From assembly GCA_019359695.1 (NCBI GenBank), contig JAHHGV010000050.1, positions 1 to 59,244 on the forward strand: a stretch of 59,244 bases of DNA, in the 5' to 3' direction. Of this stretch, positions 35,462 through 45,784 are shown piece after piece. The notes beneath the pieces were generated by a model. The model saw only the letters and a program-made list of their open reading frames with translations. It was not told the DNA's origin and did not search any database. This DNA is from Brasilonema angustatum HA4187-MV1. GTDB taxonomy: Bacteria > Cyanobacteriota > Cyanobacteriia > Cyanobacteriales > Nostocaceae. A program made the position numbers and the translations under genes. Within the stretch, counting starts at the first letter, position 1. Every line of letters begins with the position of its first letter.

Positions 35462-38400
35462 CTAAAACCTCTTGTGATACTCAACGACAGCACGATTATC
35501 ATCTAAGAAATTGGTAGTTGCACGCAGACGAATGGAATTATTCAGTCGATAATTAACACCCCATTGGAAAGGATCGTTTGTTGTCAAAATCTTGAGGGTA
35601 GAAATAGAAATCTTACGATTCAAGTCTACTCCAGCCTCCGCTGCCAACTCCAAACTTGAACTCGTCCTACCTGTTTGTACGCTGTCAGAAAGAATAGTTG
35701 GGAATAAACGCAGTTCACTTAAACCCAGTGCAGTCCCAATTTGATTTAGAGGTTCTTGAAGATTGTTTAGTACAGCCGAACCTGCTATATTAATAAGTCC
35801 CAAAGTAGCATCGTTGTTGCTTCCTTCTTGATTATTTACATATCCACCCCCAAGCAGGGCAACAATTTCTGTTTCGGTGCGTGCAGGACTGCTTGTCAAT
35901 TCTACACTTTGATCGAGTTTACTTGCAGGACCTTGTACCCTAGCTTCGACACGAATATTTTCTAAAGCTGCCAACCCTGTAATATTTGGTTTATTGAAGT
36001 CAGTATTTTGAAGAACGTCGAGTACTTTGGCAAATAGTTGGATGTCTAAGTTGGGGTCACGAGGTTGATTTGCCCGAAAAATAGCTTTATGCTTATACCC
36101 ATTAACAAGGTTAAATCGAGTAGTAAATAAATTGACGCTTCCCCCCTTCAGCCGGATAGTTCCTTCTGGTATTGGATTGCCAAATGAACCGTTGACAGTT
36201 AGGGAACCAGTTGCGCGGAAACTAAGAATAGGTGGACGGGTAATTTCTACGTTTTTGCCTAGCTTTAACTTTAAATCGTGAAACTTAGTGGTTGTATTGC
36301 TAACTTTCGGACTATCTTTAGGAGTATCTTGCTTTGCCGCCTTTAGGCGTGAGACATTCGTATCATTGCTATTTTCAGGGGTAGTTGGATTTTTAGATTC
36401 TGCAAGTGATACCTGACCATTATCTAACTGCAATTGACCACCAACCATTGGGTTAAGGGCAGAACCAGTCAAGAGCAAGTTACCACTGACATCTCCCTTG
36501 TAAAGTTCCTTAATATTCAAAGCCAATTGGTTAAGGGTAACGTTGAGAGGATTATCTATTTTCGTTCCCTGGTTAGCGACAGGAATTTCCCCTTGTGCTT
36601 CAACACTACCTTGGTTATTATACTTACCTCGAAGATTTTGTACGATGATGCGGTCTAAATCAAACTGCACTTTTCCTGTAATATCTGTCAACTTTCCTGG
36701 TAACGATTGAGATGAAAAGGTAGCATTATTAACAGTGGCAAGTCCATCTATAATCGGCTGTTGCCTTGTACCCCGTACCATGAGGTTTATTTCTCCCTCA
36801 CCTTTTTCAAAGGCTACCTGGTTGGTTAACAGGTTTAAGACTGCTAATCCTTCATTTTGGACTTTCATCTCCAGACTAATATTATCGTTGTCTGGTTTTA
36901 CGGAAGCAAAAGGTAACTGATATGGTATACTGCCAGCAATCTTAACAGGTTCTGAACCAGAAACCACAACGTGACTGCCAAAGTCCAAGCGACCATTGCC
37001 ATAGTTGAAACTCGCAATTGCTGACTCTACTGCCTTTTGATTCAGAGTTCCTTGTGCAATTTGCAATTCTCCCTTTGCCTGTGGATTTTGAATACTCCCA
37101 GCTAAAGCTGCTGTGCCGTTAAGATTACCTGTTATACCAACTGGCATTTTGACAAAATTATTCAGCACTTGTACGGGGAAGTTGATCACTCGCAATTGAC
37201 CAGATTGTTCACTACCACCAATGTTACCTGTCAAAGCGATAAGCCGGTTCTGAGATTCAATTCGCAAAGGTAAAAATCTGAGAACACCGTTTTCAAATCT
37301 GCCTTGAGCAATCACTTGGTCTGCTTTATACAACTGCTCTAGTTTATCTCCCTTACCCCAAACAAAGTTTTGACCATTTAAATTAAAGCTGACATCCAGT
37401 CCGTTCGCAGCAGCAGTATCTATGGAGACTTCACCATTGAAAGTTCCTTTTAAATCTTCTAAATCTGGTATGGGGGAAGCATCGCGACGCTGTTGTTTTT
37501 GTTGTGCGAACTGGGATTCAATTGCAGCAAAGCGGTTAAGTTGGGTTGACAAAGGCTCATTAGCTGTAAACCCGACTGACTGAATAGAACTCAAATCCGC
37601 TGCTTTGCCATACTTTGGTTCTGACAAACCGCGTTGGACATCTTGGAATTCGTATATCTGTAGCGCACTCAAGACATCTTGCACCTCACCCTGAGTCACG
37701 TTCAGTTTACCTTTGATTTGCGGACCTTTGGGAGTTTGGGTGAAAGTTCCAGCCAGGGCGTAACGACTAAGACCTTTGACAAATTCACCATTGGAAATGG
37801 TAGTTTGACCATCGCCGTAACTAAACTGTGCATTCAGGCGATCGCCTTTAATCCGACCAACTTGAGGCTTAGCAATGGCAACATCCCCCTGTGTCACGAA
37901 TGTCTTTTGATTAACTTGAAAATTCCCAGTCAAAACTCCTGCAATTGTACCTTTACCAAGATGACTGTTAGCAGGCGGGGTAAGATTCAATATCGCCAAG
38001 GGGAAATTGTCTACTTTGATTGCCAAATTATCCCCTTGACTTTGACCGCTGGCTAATGAATCTTGCCACCGCACTAAGAAAGAGTTGGGGCGATTGTTTG
38101 CATCTGCGTTTAGTGTAATGCGATCGCGTTTGCCTGCAACATCTAAATTTAAACCCTGTCCCTGTCCCGACTGAATATTTCCAGTTAACACCGACTCAAA
38201 AGGTAATTGATTCACCACTAAGTCACGTAACCTTAGTTCCCCTTGTATATTTGGTGCTGGTAGTGTGCCATTGATTCTCCCACCAAAATCGGCTTTACCC
38301 GTTAAGCCCACACTCTTGGATAACTGTATTGGCAACTTTTGCAGATTCAAATTTTGTGCCTGAACGTTCAAATTTAGTTCAGTAATTTCTGGTATACCTT

Positions 38401-41245
38401 CCCTACTAGATTTGGCTAAAATGTAACCATTAGCATTCAAATCCGGGGAAGTGGCTCGCTCAATGTTCAGCTTTTGTCCATCCCAACCAACAGCTGCTGT
38501 TAGTGGTTGCTCAATACCACCAATACCTTGAGAAAACTGTACCTGACCAGAGGCACGCACGTTAGATATATTGAAAGCTCCCACGGTGCCTGCGACTTGT
38601 AGCTTACCACCAAACTGCCCCCGCAACTGCTGCGACAACCGTTTTAATTCCACACCAGAAGCATCAACCACAGCCTGATAGCGACCATCTGCCACTTGGA
38701 TATTGGAAGCAGTCACAGTGCCATTTGCGACATTTAGTCGCGCCTGACCTGTCGCTTTTATTGCTTGTGGCTGAGGCGAATTAATTAGACCAGCAACATT
38801 GAATTGACCACTTAAATTACCGTTCAACTGCGGTGATACTTGTGTCAAACGCTGCAATGGTACGTTATTTGCTTGAAGTTGCATTTGATAACGACCGTTA
38901 GCAAGTTCAATGTTGGAGGCGGTGACTGTGTTGCTTCCAAAATTCACACGTGCTTGTCCTGTCGCTGTCACAGCTTCTGGTTTGAAAGATTCAACCGAAC
39001 CAGCAACGTTGAACTGTCCGGTTAACCTTCCCTGAAATTGCTGGGGTGATTGTGCCAACTGTTTCAAATCAACGTCATTAGCGTTAAGTTGTGCTTTGTA
39101 CAAACCCTCTGCCACTTGAATCTTAGAAGCGGTAATTGCGCCACCAGCAACTAATAGCTGTCCAACGCCCGTCGCACGCAATGTTTTGAGGTTGAAAGCG
39201 TCTGTGTTTCCTGAGACTTGGAACTTACCCGCCAATGGTCCTTGTAAACTTGGGGGTGCTTTTTTTAGTAAGCGTCCCAACTGTACACCATCTGCAACTA
39301 ATTGAGCAGAAAAGCTTTCTTCGCCAAATTGAATGTTAGAAATAGCAACAGTGCCACCTGCAAGTTGAACTTTTGTGTTATCTGTGGTGCGAATCGTGGC
39401 AATTTTGAATGGGGCTGAGGTTCCTGATAAGATCAGACGACCGTTGAAGCGTGCGTCATCAATAGAGACATTTTGTAGTTGGGTGGGGTTGACAAAACGC
39501 TGCACTTGCACTTGTGAGGCATCGGCGATCGCCTGCCAACGCTGATTAGCCCAATTGCCAGCAATTTGTACTTTACCACCACCAACATTAACAGCAACAT
39601 TCCGGAAAGAAACAGATTTGTCTGGGGCGATGATAGTTTCTCCGCTTCCGGGGTAAGTTGCTTGGGGTGCTTGCCATTGTACTGTTGTCTGAACGTTTTG
39701 ATCTCTGCCAGTCAGTTGAGCTGTACCGGAGACAGTACCAATTTGAAATCCTGGTTTTGTCTGGTAAACAGAGGCGATTGCATCTCCCGGAACGTTCTTT
39801 GCTGTGACGTTAAAATTGATTTCAGGAATTTTGTTAACAAATTGAACTTTACCAGCGCCTGTGATTTCACCACCGACTGTGGCTTTGCCCTGAATATTTT
39901 TAAAAGTAATCACAGAAGCAACAGGAGAAAACTCAAACTGTGACTGAACAGTATTAAAATCGACTTTATCAATTTTTGCTGTTTTGATGGTGGCGACTGT
40001 ACCAGAGAGAATTGGGTTTGTGGTTGGTCCAACAAGCTGTAAGTTTGCCTTAACTTCCCCAATTGTCGGTACTGGCAATTTTACCTTGAGAGTTTCGCGA
40101 GCATCTACCAAATTCACGGAATTCACACGTGCAACCAGGTTGTAGCCTGCTTTTGGGTCAATGGTACCGTTACCAACCAAGGGGATTTTGCCATAATTAG
40201 CAGAAACATTCTCTAAGTGCAGCTGAGTTTTTTCAAACCGCAGATGACCTTGAGAATTTACAAAAGGTTGTACCATTCGGGGAACTTGAAGTTGAACCCC
40301 TTGCAAAGTAGCATTACCGAAAATGAGCGGGTTTTGCTGTTTTTGTTTGAGTTGAATGTTGAGAATTTTCAGATCACCCTCAACTCGACCTGCTTGAAAT
40401 TGTACAGGTAACTTAACGATGCGAGAAATCTCAGCAGCAAGCAAGTTTTGCCCACGCAGCGACTCTAAATTAATTTCTTGTGTCTTTGGACGAAAGTCTC
40501 CCTGTATGGAAAGGTTACCACCATTATCTGGTTCCGCACCTAAATCAAATTTAATCAGTTTGTTGTTTTCTAATAGTTGTGCAGTTCCATTGATTTGTGA
40601 GAATGCTACGGGGGAGGCGGAGAGGGAGGGGGAGAAGGAGGGAGGGAGAGTTTCTTTTCCTTTCTCACTCTTCTGTTCTGTCGTTCCTTGTACCCCAAGT
40701 TCTCCTACTTTCCTCAACTGCGGTACCAGGATCAGCTTGGCATTGCGAAACCGCACTTTGTCTAAATTTGTTTTAATCGGTCCTTTTTGAGGTGAGGGGA
40801 TTATTTTTGTGGTTAACCAGCGCCCTTGTTCATCTTGTTTAATGTAAACATCTGGGTTGACTAAGGTGACGTCTAAGTTGAGCTTTCGCTTAAACAACAA
40901 CTGTAATGGATCAAAACCTACCTCCACACCCTCGACTGTGACTTTATCTGGATCTATAGATGTTGCTGGGATGGCTGAAGCCCCAAATTTCACTCCTGTA
41001 AGCGATAGTTGTTTGACCTGTCCCAGTTCTACTGGACGGTTCAGTGTAGTGGTAAGATTGCTTTGTGCCAGCGGCACTAACTCTTTATGAATCAATTTCC
41101 ACAGTCGCCAAGTACTGCCGAGAATTCCAAGAAACAAAATTCCGCCCAAGGCAATGCCACTACGATTTAAAATCAGCAGCCATTGATGCTTTTTATAAAA
41201 ATGGAGGGATTGGGAGTGATCATCTGGATTACAAGCTTTGGTCAT
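35462..41245 (-). CDS. TamB-domain (DUF490) giant envelope protein
   Basis: This protein has about 1927 aa from ATG 41245 (GTG 41257 is also in frame). It has an N-terminal transmembrane helix (about 28-50) and then more than 1500 residues of repetitive beta-strand units (about 75-aa period, QVAGRYQAQL-type text near 750-900), ending in the C-terminal TamB/DUF490 domain (LSELRLFPTIL, NDPFQWGVNYRL). In Gram-negatives TamB and AsmA-like proteins bridge inner and outer membrane and move lipids or help outer-membrane protein assembly. A low-complexity insert lies near residues 200-225. Length is larger than E. coli TamB (1259 aa), as is usual in cyanobacteria. Confidence 0.9.
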   Translation of the reverse strand: MTKACNPDDHSQSLHFYKKHQWLLILNRSGIALGGILFLGILGSTWRLWKLIHKELVPLAQSNLTTTLNRPVELGQVKQLSLTGVKFGASAIPATSIDPDKVTVEGVEVGFDPLQLLFKRKLNLDVTLVNPDVYIKQDEQGRWLTTKIIPSPQKGPIKTNLDKVRFRNAKLILVPQLRKVGELGVQGTTEQKSEKGKETLPPSFSPSLSASPVAFSQINGTAQLLENNKLIKFDLGAEPDNGGNLSIQGDFRPKTQEINLESLRGQNLLAAEISRIVKLPVQFQAGRVEGDLKILNIQLKQKQQNPLIFGNATLQGVQLQVPRMVQPFVNSQGHLRFEKTQLHLENVSANYGKIPLVGNGTIDPKAGYNLVARVNSVNLVDARETLKVKLPVPTIGEVKANLQLVGPTTNPILSGTVATIKTAKIDKVDFNTVQSQFEFSPVASVITFKNIQGKATVGGEITGAGKVQFVNKIPEINFNVTAKNVPGDAIASVYQTKPGFQIGTVSGTAQLTGRDQNVQTTVQWQAPQATYPGSGETIIAPDKSVSFRNVAVNVGGGKVQIAGNWANQRWQAIADASQVQVQRFVNPTQLQNVSIDDARFNGRLILSGTSAPFKIATIRTTDNTKVQLAGGTVAISNIQFGEESFSAQLVADGVQLGRLLKKAPPSLQGPLAGKFQVSGNTDAFNLKTLRATGVGQLLVAGGAITASKIQVAEGLYKAQLNANDVDLKQLAQSPQQFQGRLTGQFNVAGSVESFKPEAVTATGQARVNFGSNTVTASNIELANGRYQMQLQANNVPLQRLTQVSPQLNGNLSGQFNVAGLINSPQPQAIKATGQARLNVANGTVTASNIQVADGRYQAVVDASGVELKRLSQQLRGQFGGKLQVAGTVGAFNISNVRASGQVQFSQGIGGIEQPLTAAVGWDGQKLNIERATSPDLNANGYILAKSSREGIPEITELNLNVQAQNLNLQKLPIQLSKSVGLTGKADFGGRINGTLPAPNIQGELRLRDLVVNQLPFESVLTGNIQSGQGQGLNLDVAGKRDRITLNADANNRPNSFLVRWQDSLASGQSQGDNLAIKVDNFPLAILNLTPPANSHLGKGTIAGVLTGNFQVNQKTFVTQGDVAIAKPQVGRIKGDRLNAQFSYGDGQTTISNGEFVKGLSRYALAGTFTQTPKGPQIKGKLNVTQGEVQDVLSALQIYEFQDVQRGLSEPKYGKAADLSSIQSVGFTANEPLSTQLNRFAAIESQFAQQKQQRRDASPIPDLEDLKGTFNGEVSIDTAAANGLDVSFNLNGQNFVWGKGDKLEQLYKADQVIAQGRFENGVLRFLPLRIESQNRLIALTGNIGGSEQSGQLRVINFPVQVLNNFVKMPVGITGNLNGTAALAGSIQNPQAKGELQIAQGTLNQKAVESAIASFNYGNGRLDFGSHVVVSGSEPVKIAGSIPYQLPFASVKPDNDNISLEMKVQNEGLAVLNLLTNQVAFEKGEGEINLMVRGTRQQPIIDGLATVNNATFSSQSLPGKLTDITGKVQFDLDRIIVQNLRGKYNNQGSVEAQGEIPVANQGTKIDNPLNVTLNQLALNIKELYKGDVSGNLLLTGSALNPMVGGQLQLDNGQVSLAESKNPTTPENSNDTNVSRLKAAKQDTPKDSPKVSNTTTKFHDLKLKLGKNVEITRPPILSFRATGSLTVNGSFGNPIPEGTIRLKGGSVNLFTTRFNLVNGYKHKAIFRANQPRDPNLDIQLFAKVLDVLQNTDFNKPNITGLAALENIRVEARVQGPASKLDQSVELTSSPARTETEIVALLGGGYVNNQEGSNNDATLGLINIAGSAVLNNLQEPLNQIGTALGLSELRLFPTILSDSVQTGRTSSSLELAAEAGVDLNRKISISTLKILTTNDPFQWGVNYRLNNSIRLRATTNFLDDNRAVVEYHKRF

Positions 41246-42065
41246 GTCGTCTCTCACTACTGACTCACCGAAACAGTCTTGAGCGCCGAGTGTAAATTCT
41301 GAAAGTGTTATCAGTTTACATTCTTTGAGAGACTCAGCGCTCAGAAAGAGGTTTGAAGCCTATGCTAGTTGCATAATAGTCGCTTTTGGGAAAACGCCAC
41401 TTGCACTGAATACTGGGAAACCCAAATTCAGCAGTGGCTCTTCTACACAGCATTGTCCTGTGTAACGTGCTTGCTGCCTTAAGTTTGGGAACTTTCTTAA
41501 ACGAAAAACTAACGGCATTTACATCAAGCCGGTACAGCCGCTCACAGCACTGCGTCCCGAATTTATTTGTGGAGCCATCATAGCCTTTTTTTCTGATTTA
41601 ATCCCCCGAATGTATCTGTAAGGATTTATTCAGAACTTAGCACCAAGATACGGATGGAACTGCCACACTGGTAGAACTGATTGGTACGCAATTGGATTGC
41701 GCCTACTCCAGGATAACCGACGACACAAAAGACCGCAGGAGTTTTTGATCAGTATTCGTAAGAAAAGAGGGAACAGGGAACAGGGAACAGGGAGTAGACA
41801 AGAAGCGGGATTCAGTTTCTTGAAAGTACCCCATTCTTAGGCGTACCGCTTGTTATGGATGAAAGAAAGACCTTTTCCACCCGTACACCCGTACACCCCT
41901 ACACCCCTGTGTTTATCACTTTCTTGAAGAAAATTATTGATATTGTCGTCTTTACCTTGTCAGGAAAATATTAAGATTTGATAAAAAAGTGAAAATTTTT
42001 GCTTCGACCTTTCATTGGACGCCTTCTAGAACTTTAATTAAAAATAGATCAAAAATGTAAGATTA
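41246..42065. other. Intergenic region upstream of the tamB-like gene
   Basis: This region of about 820 bp has no gene I can support. Complementary blocks occur near its left edge (GTCTCTCA 41249 with TGAGAGAC 41326; GAGCGC 41281 with GCGCTC 41337). A heptamer array lies at 41769-41792. An AT-rich stretch before 42066 may be the DUF3110 promoter. Confidence 0.45.
41769..41792. repeat. Heptamer repeat GGGAACA, about 3.4 copies
   Basis: This array is the reverse complement of the GTTCCCT array at 35381-35424, so the tamB-like gene is bracketed by inverted arrays of one unit. Confidence 0.8.
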
Positions 42066-42077
42066 ATGATTACACCC

Positions 42078-42518
42078 ATGCGTGTTTTTGTACTACTGTT
42101 TAATGCTCGGACAGAAAATGAGGGAATCCACACAATTCAGGTGGGCGAAGCTCCAGCAGGGAGCGGCGCAGAGCGCTATCGCAATAAAGTTCTGATGTTC
42201 GAGTCAGAAGACGACGCGACACGCTTTGCCCTCATGCTGGAAGCTCAAGATTTCCTCTCACCAACTGTAGAGGCGCTTGATTCAGAGGAAGTGAAAGAAT
42301 TTTGTCAAGCTGCAGACTACGATTGGGAAATTGTCCCAAATGACAGTGCTTTGGCAATTCCCCCAGAAGTTAACGTTGAAGAAACAGATTGGAAACTAGA
42401 GTCGCAGGAGAATGTTGCTGAGCAAACTCCTCCTCGCAATGAGGAGTCCCAGGAAAAACCGGAAATTTCTGATTCGGAACTAGATAGCATTCGCCGCAAA
42501 CTGGAAGGATTACTATAG
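42078..42518 (+). CDS. DUF3110 domain protein
   Basis: This protein has 146 aa from ATG 42078 (an earlier ATG at 42066 adds four residues). Residues 1-85 are the DUF3110 domain found in cyanobacteria and plastids (MRVFVLLFNARTENEGIHTI, VLMFESEDDATRFALMLEAQ, SEEVKEFCQAADYDWEIV). The C-terminal 60 residues are acidic and probably disordered, with a final amphipathic helix (LDSIRRKLEGLL). Function is unknown. Confidence 0.85.
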   Translation: MRVFVLLFNARTENEGIHTIQVGEAPAGSGAERYRNKVLMFESEDDATRFALMLEAQDFLSPTVEALDSEEVKEFCQAADYDWEIVPNDSALAIPPEVNVEETDWKLESQENVAEQTPPRNEESQEKPEISDSELDSIRRKLEGLL

Positions 42519-42565
42519 TGAGTCATTAGTCACTAGTCATTACTGATGACTGATTACAAATAAAC

Positions 42566-42601
42566 GGCAGTACTTCGGGAAAACCCGATCTCAGTGCTGC
42601 C
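42566..42601 (+). terminator. Two-part hairpin between DUF3110 gene and murQ
   Basis: GGCAGTACT (42566-42574) pairs with AGTGCTGCC (42593-42601), and inside it CGGG pairs with CCCG around AAAA. No T tail follows, so it may act as a structured leader of murQ instead of a terminator. Confidence 0.45.
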
Positions 42602-42630
42602 TCCCAATTGCAGTTTGGACAAAAAAACAA

Positions 42631-43560
42631 ATGACGACGAATTTGCAGGGGCGCGGTCATCTTTTGACAGAGCAGGTTAATCCTGACAGTCTGAATTTAG
42701 ACCAGCTGAGTTCTCTTGAACTGGTAGAGTTATTTAATCGCGAAGATGCAAAGGCAGTGGCTGCAGTTGCTGTAGCTAAAGTTCAGTTGGCTCAAGCAAT
42801 TGAACGTACTGCTGAATGTTTGCGTCACGGAGGACGCCTTTTTTACATCGGCGCGGGGACAAGTGGTCGATTAGGAGTGTTAGACGCTGCAGAGTGTCCA
42901 CCTACTTTTTGTACACCTCCAGAGATGGTACAGGGAATTATTGCTGGTGGTGCGGGTGCATTAGTACGCAGTTCCGAAGATTTGGAGGACAGCGCTGAAG
43001 ATGGTGAAGCGGCGATCGCCCAACGACAAATCACGCAACTTGATGTAGTGGTTGGCATTACAGCCGGTGGAACAACACCTTTTGTTCATGGCGCTATGAG
43101 TGCTGCTCGTCAACGAGGAGCGACTACTATATTTATAGCCTGCGTTCCTGTTGAACAGGTCGAGTGTGAGGCTGATATTGATATTCGCCTGTTAACTGGA
43201 CCAGAGATTCTTGCTGGTTCAACTCGTCTCAAAGCAGGTACAGTCACTAAACTTGCCTTAAATACCCTGTCTACGGGTGTGATGGTGAAGTTGGGTAAAG
43301 TTTATGGCAATCGCATGGTGGATGTGGCGGTAACGAATCAAAAGTTACGCGATCGCGCTATGCGTATTTTACAAGACCTAACAGGTTTAAGTCGAGAAGC
43401 CGCTGGTTTTTTATTGGAACGTAGTGGTAAGTGGGTAAAGTTGGCGTTATTAATGCATTGGACTGGTTTGGAAAAAGAGGCGGGTTTACAACTCCTGTCA
43501 CAATACCAAGGTAATGTCAGGGCAGCTGTTGCTAGTTATAAAAACAACGAGCAAGCCTGA
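42631..43560 (+). CDS. murQ: N-acetylmuramic acid 6-phosphate etherase MurQ
   Basis: This 309-aa enzyme cleaves the lactyl ether of MurNAc-6-P to GlcNAc-6-P and lactate in cell-wall recycling. The SIS domain motif GAGTSGRLGVLDAAECPPTF (about 73-92) and the active-site helix SEDLEDSAEDGEAAI are present, with a C-terminal helical part (KLALLMHWTGLEKEAGLQLL). The N terminus GRGHLLTEQVNPDS is typical. No MurNAc kinase (AnmK) or PTS is near. Confidence 0.95.
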   Translation: MTTNLQGRGHLLTEQVNPDSLNLDQLSSLELVELFNREDAKAVAAVAVAKVQLAQAIERTAECLRHGGRLFYIGAGTSGRLGVLDAAECPPTFCTPPEMVQGIIAGGAGALVRSSEDLEDSAEDGEAAIAQRQITQLDVVVGITAGGTTPFVHGAMSAARQRGATTIFIACVPVEQVECEADIDIRLLTGPEILAGSTRLKAGTVTKLALNTLSTGVMVKLGKVYGNRMVDVAVTNQKLRDRAMRILQDLTGLSREAAGFLLERSGKWVKLALLMHWTGLEKEAGLQLLSQYQGNVRAAVASYKNNEQA

Positions 43561-43960
43561 AAATTCTACTTCGAGTTACAACTAAAAAAGTGAGAAATGA
43601 GGAGTGACTTATTCCTCATTTACAATTTGTATGTTTTTTGATTGACAAGCTTGTGACCTATTTTTTCTAATTATCTTAGTTCAATCACTAAAACTTTATA
43701 ATTAATTAATAAATCAAACATAAGTATACTTTACATAAAAATTACTTCTTGAGAGATACGTAAAAATGATTTGATTATCTCTTGAGGATGATTGGCTAGT
43801 TTGTTTATAAATTAGAAAATACTCATGACTGCCGGAATTCATTCAACACTTGCTAATCACTAGAAGTTAATCGCTTTGAGCCATTATCTTTATAGTCATT
43901 AGTAACATAATTATTGTCTTTTTTCAATGCATCTCCTTCTCTTCTTTTTATATACTTACT
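43561..43960. other. Intergenic region after murQ
   Basis: 400 bp, AT-rich. It holds the murQ hairpin at 43595-43621 and the promoter region of the first GH13 gene. No coding frame is seen. Confidence 0.4.
43595..43621 (+). terminator. Terminator after murQ
   Basis: AAATGAGGA pairs with TCCTCATTT (9 bp) about 35 bases after murQ; a T-rich stretch follows after ten bases. Confidence 0.55.
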
Positions 43961-45619
43961 ATGGCAAAGCCAATTGAATTTAATTTATTTGCACCTTACA
44001 ACGAAGCAGCTTCTTTAATTGGTTCTTTTTCTGATTGGGAACCAATTTCAATGAAAAAAGGTGAAGATGGTTATTTTCGCACAACTGTTGAATTAGAAGA
44101 TGGTGATTATAAATATAAATTTCGTGTGCAGTCAAAGTCTTGGTTTTTTGAACCAGACCAATGGGTAGATGTGACAGATCCCTATGCAACTGACATTGAT
44201 GAAATGAGTGGCAAGGATGACGGTGTTGTACACATCAAAGATGGGAAACGTGTTGTAGATACTTGTGTTTGGCAACACGACGATAAACATCTGCCCGCAA
44301 ACCAGGAATTAGTTATTTATGAATTGCACGTTGGTGACTTTTCTGGTGGTGAAGATGATCCACATGCACGAGGAAAGTACAAGCATGTCGTTGAGAAGTT
44401 AGATTACCTCAGTGAACTGGGAATTAACGCGGTTGAGTTAATGCCAATTAAAGAATATCCAGGAGATTATAGTTGGGGTTACAATCCACGTCACTTCTTT
44501 GCCCCAGAATCGAGTTACGGTCCGACATCAGGATTGAAAAATCTTGTTGATGAGTGCCATGCAAGAGGAATTCGTGTGATTATGGATGGTATTTATAATC
44601 ATTCAGAATCATCAGCTCCATTAACACAAATCGACCACGATTATTGGTATCATCACGAGCCTCGCGACCCCGATAATAACTGGGGACCAGAATTTAATTA
44701 CGAACACTATGACAAAAAATTAGAGATTTATCCCGCTCGTAAATTTATTGGTGATACAGTTCGTTTTTGGGTGGGTGAGTATCACCTTGATGGAATTCGC
44801 TACGATGCAGCACGGCAAATTGCTAACTATGATTTCATGCACTGGATAACGGAAGAAGCCAGAAATACTGCCAGCATGAAGCCTTTTTATAACATTGCCG
44901 AACATATTCCAGAAACGACTAGCATTACCAACGCTGATGGACCAATGGATGGCTGTTGGCATGATAGTTTCTATCATTGTATTAAGGATCATATCTGTGG
45001 TAAGACCTTTGATTTAGAACGCCTCAAAGATGCGATCGACGCAAAACGTCAAGGCTTCATGGGTGCTACAAATGTTGTGAATTACCTCACCAACCATGAT
45101 CATGATCGCTTAATGGTGGAATTAGGTAACAACAATATCTTTGATGAAGAAGCTTTTAGGCGGTTGAAGTTGGGAGCTGCTATCCTTTTAACAGCGATGG
45201 GTGTACCCATGCTTTGGATGGGTCAGGAATTTGGCGAGTATAAGCCGAATACACAAGAATCATCTAAAATTGAATGGGGATTGCTAGGTAATGATTTGAA
45301 CCATAGCTTGTTTGAATACTATAAAGGCTTAATACACCTGCGTAAAAGCAATCATGCTCTCTACACAGAAAATGTTGATTTCATCCACGAAAATCCAGAA
45401 GATAAAGTATTAGCTTATAGCCGTTGGAACGATGAAGGTTCTCGTGTTGTGGTTGTGGCTAATTTTTCAGAAAACTTCTTGGGCGAGTATCAAGTTTCTA
45501 ACTTCTCCAACAATGGCAAATGGCACGAGTGGACAGGCAATTATGATGTAGAAGCTAACGACGATCGCATTACCATTGATATTGGACCATATGAAGCTAA
45601 AGTGTTTGTTTGGCAGTAA
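43961..45619 (+). CDS. GH13 alpha-amylase family enzyme with CBM48 (copy A)
   Basis: This 552-aa protein has an N-terminal CBM48-like beta-sandwich (about 5-100; APYNEAASLIGSFSDWEPI) and a GH13 TIM barrel. Catalytic residues are in place: nucleophile Asp282 in DGIRYDAARQ, acid/base Glu314 in YNIAEHIPE and transition-state Asp380 in YLTNHDHDR. The domain order matches branching/debranching or trehalohydrolase-type enzymes acting on alpha-1,6 or maltooligosyl substrates; exact specificity cannot be settled. A paralogue lies at 52110-53777, with the CRISPR and cyanophycin genes between. Confidence 0.85.
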   Translation: MAKPIEFNLFAPYNEAASLIGSFSDWEPISMKKGEDGYFRTTVELEDGDYKYKFRVQSKSWFFEPDQWVDVTDPYATDIDEMSGKDDGVVHIKDGKRVVDTCVWQHDDKHLPANQELVIYELHVGDFSGGEDDPHARGKYKHVVEKLDYLSELGINAVELMPIKEYPGDYSWGYNPRHFFAPESSYGPTSGLKNLVDECHARGIRVIMDGIYNHSESSAPLTQIDHDYWYHHEPRDPDNNWGPEFNYEHYDKKLEIYPARKFIGDTVRFWVGEYHLDGIRYDAARQIANYDFMHWITEEARNTASMKPFYNIAEHIPETTSITNADGPMDGCWHDSFYHCIKDHICGKTFDLERLKDAIDAKRQGFMGATNVVNYLTNHDHDRLMVELGNNNIFDEEAFRRLKLGAAILLTAMGVPMLWMGQEFGEYKPNTQESSKIEWGLLGNDLNHSLFEYYKGLIHLRKSNHALYTENVDFIHENPEDKVLAYSRWNDEGSRVVVVANFSENFLGEYQVSNFSNNGKWHEWTGNYDVEANDDRITIDIGPYEAKVFVWQ

Positions 45620-45668
45620 ATCAGTTATTAGCTGTCAGCCATTAGTTGTTAGCCAAAGGTAATATAGA

Positions 45669-45696
45669 AATCCTAAATTATTCGTGATTTAGGATT
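45669..45696. terminator. Bidirectional hairpin after GH13 copy A
   Basis: AATCCTAAAT (45669-45678) pairs with ATTTAGGATT (45687-45696) around an 8-base loop, between convergent genes. Confidence 0.6.
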
Positions 45697-45784
45697 GCTA
45701 TATGCATAACTTTAACTAATTACACTTGGTTGTTAAAAAAGCTCTTACATCTCGGTGCAATGCCTGTTTACTTTTGATTTAATA

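Noticed and set aside
41249-41342. Structured leader RNA upstream of the tamB-like gene
   Set aside because: The complementary blocks cross each other and do not make one stable hairpin; no known RNA family matches.
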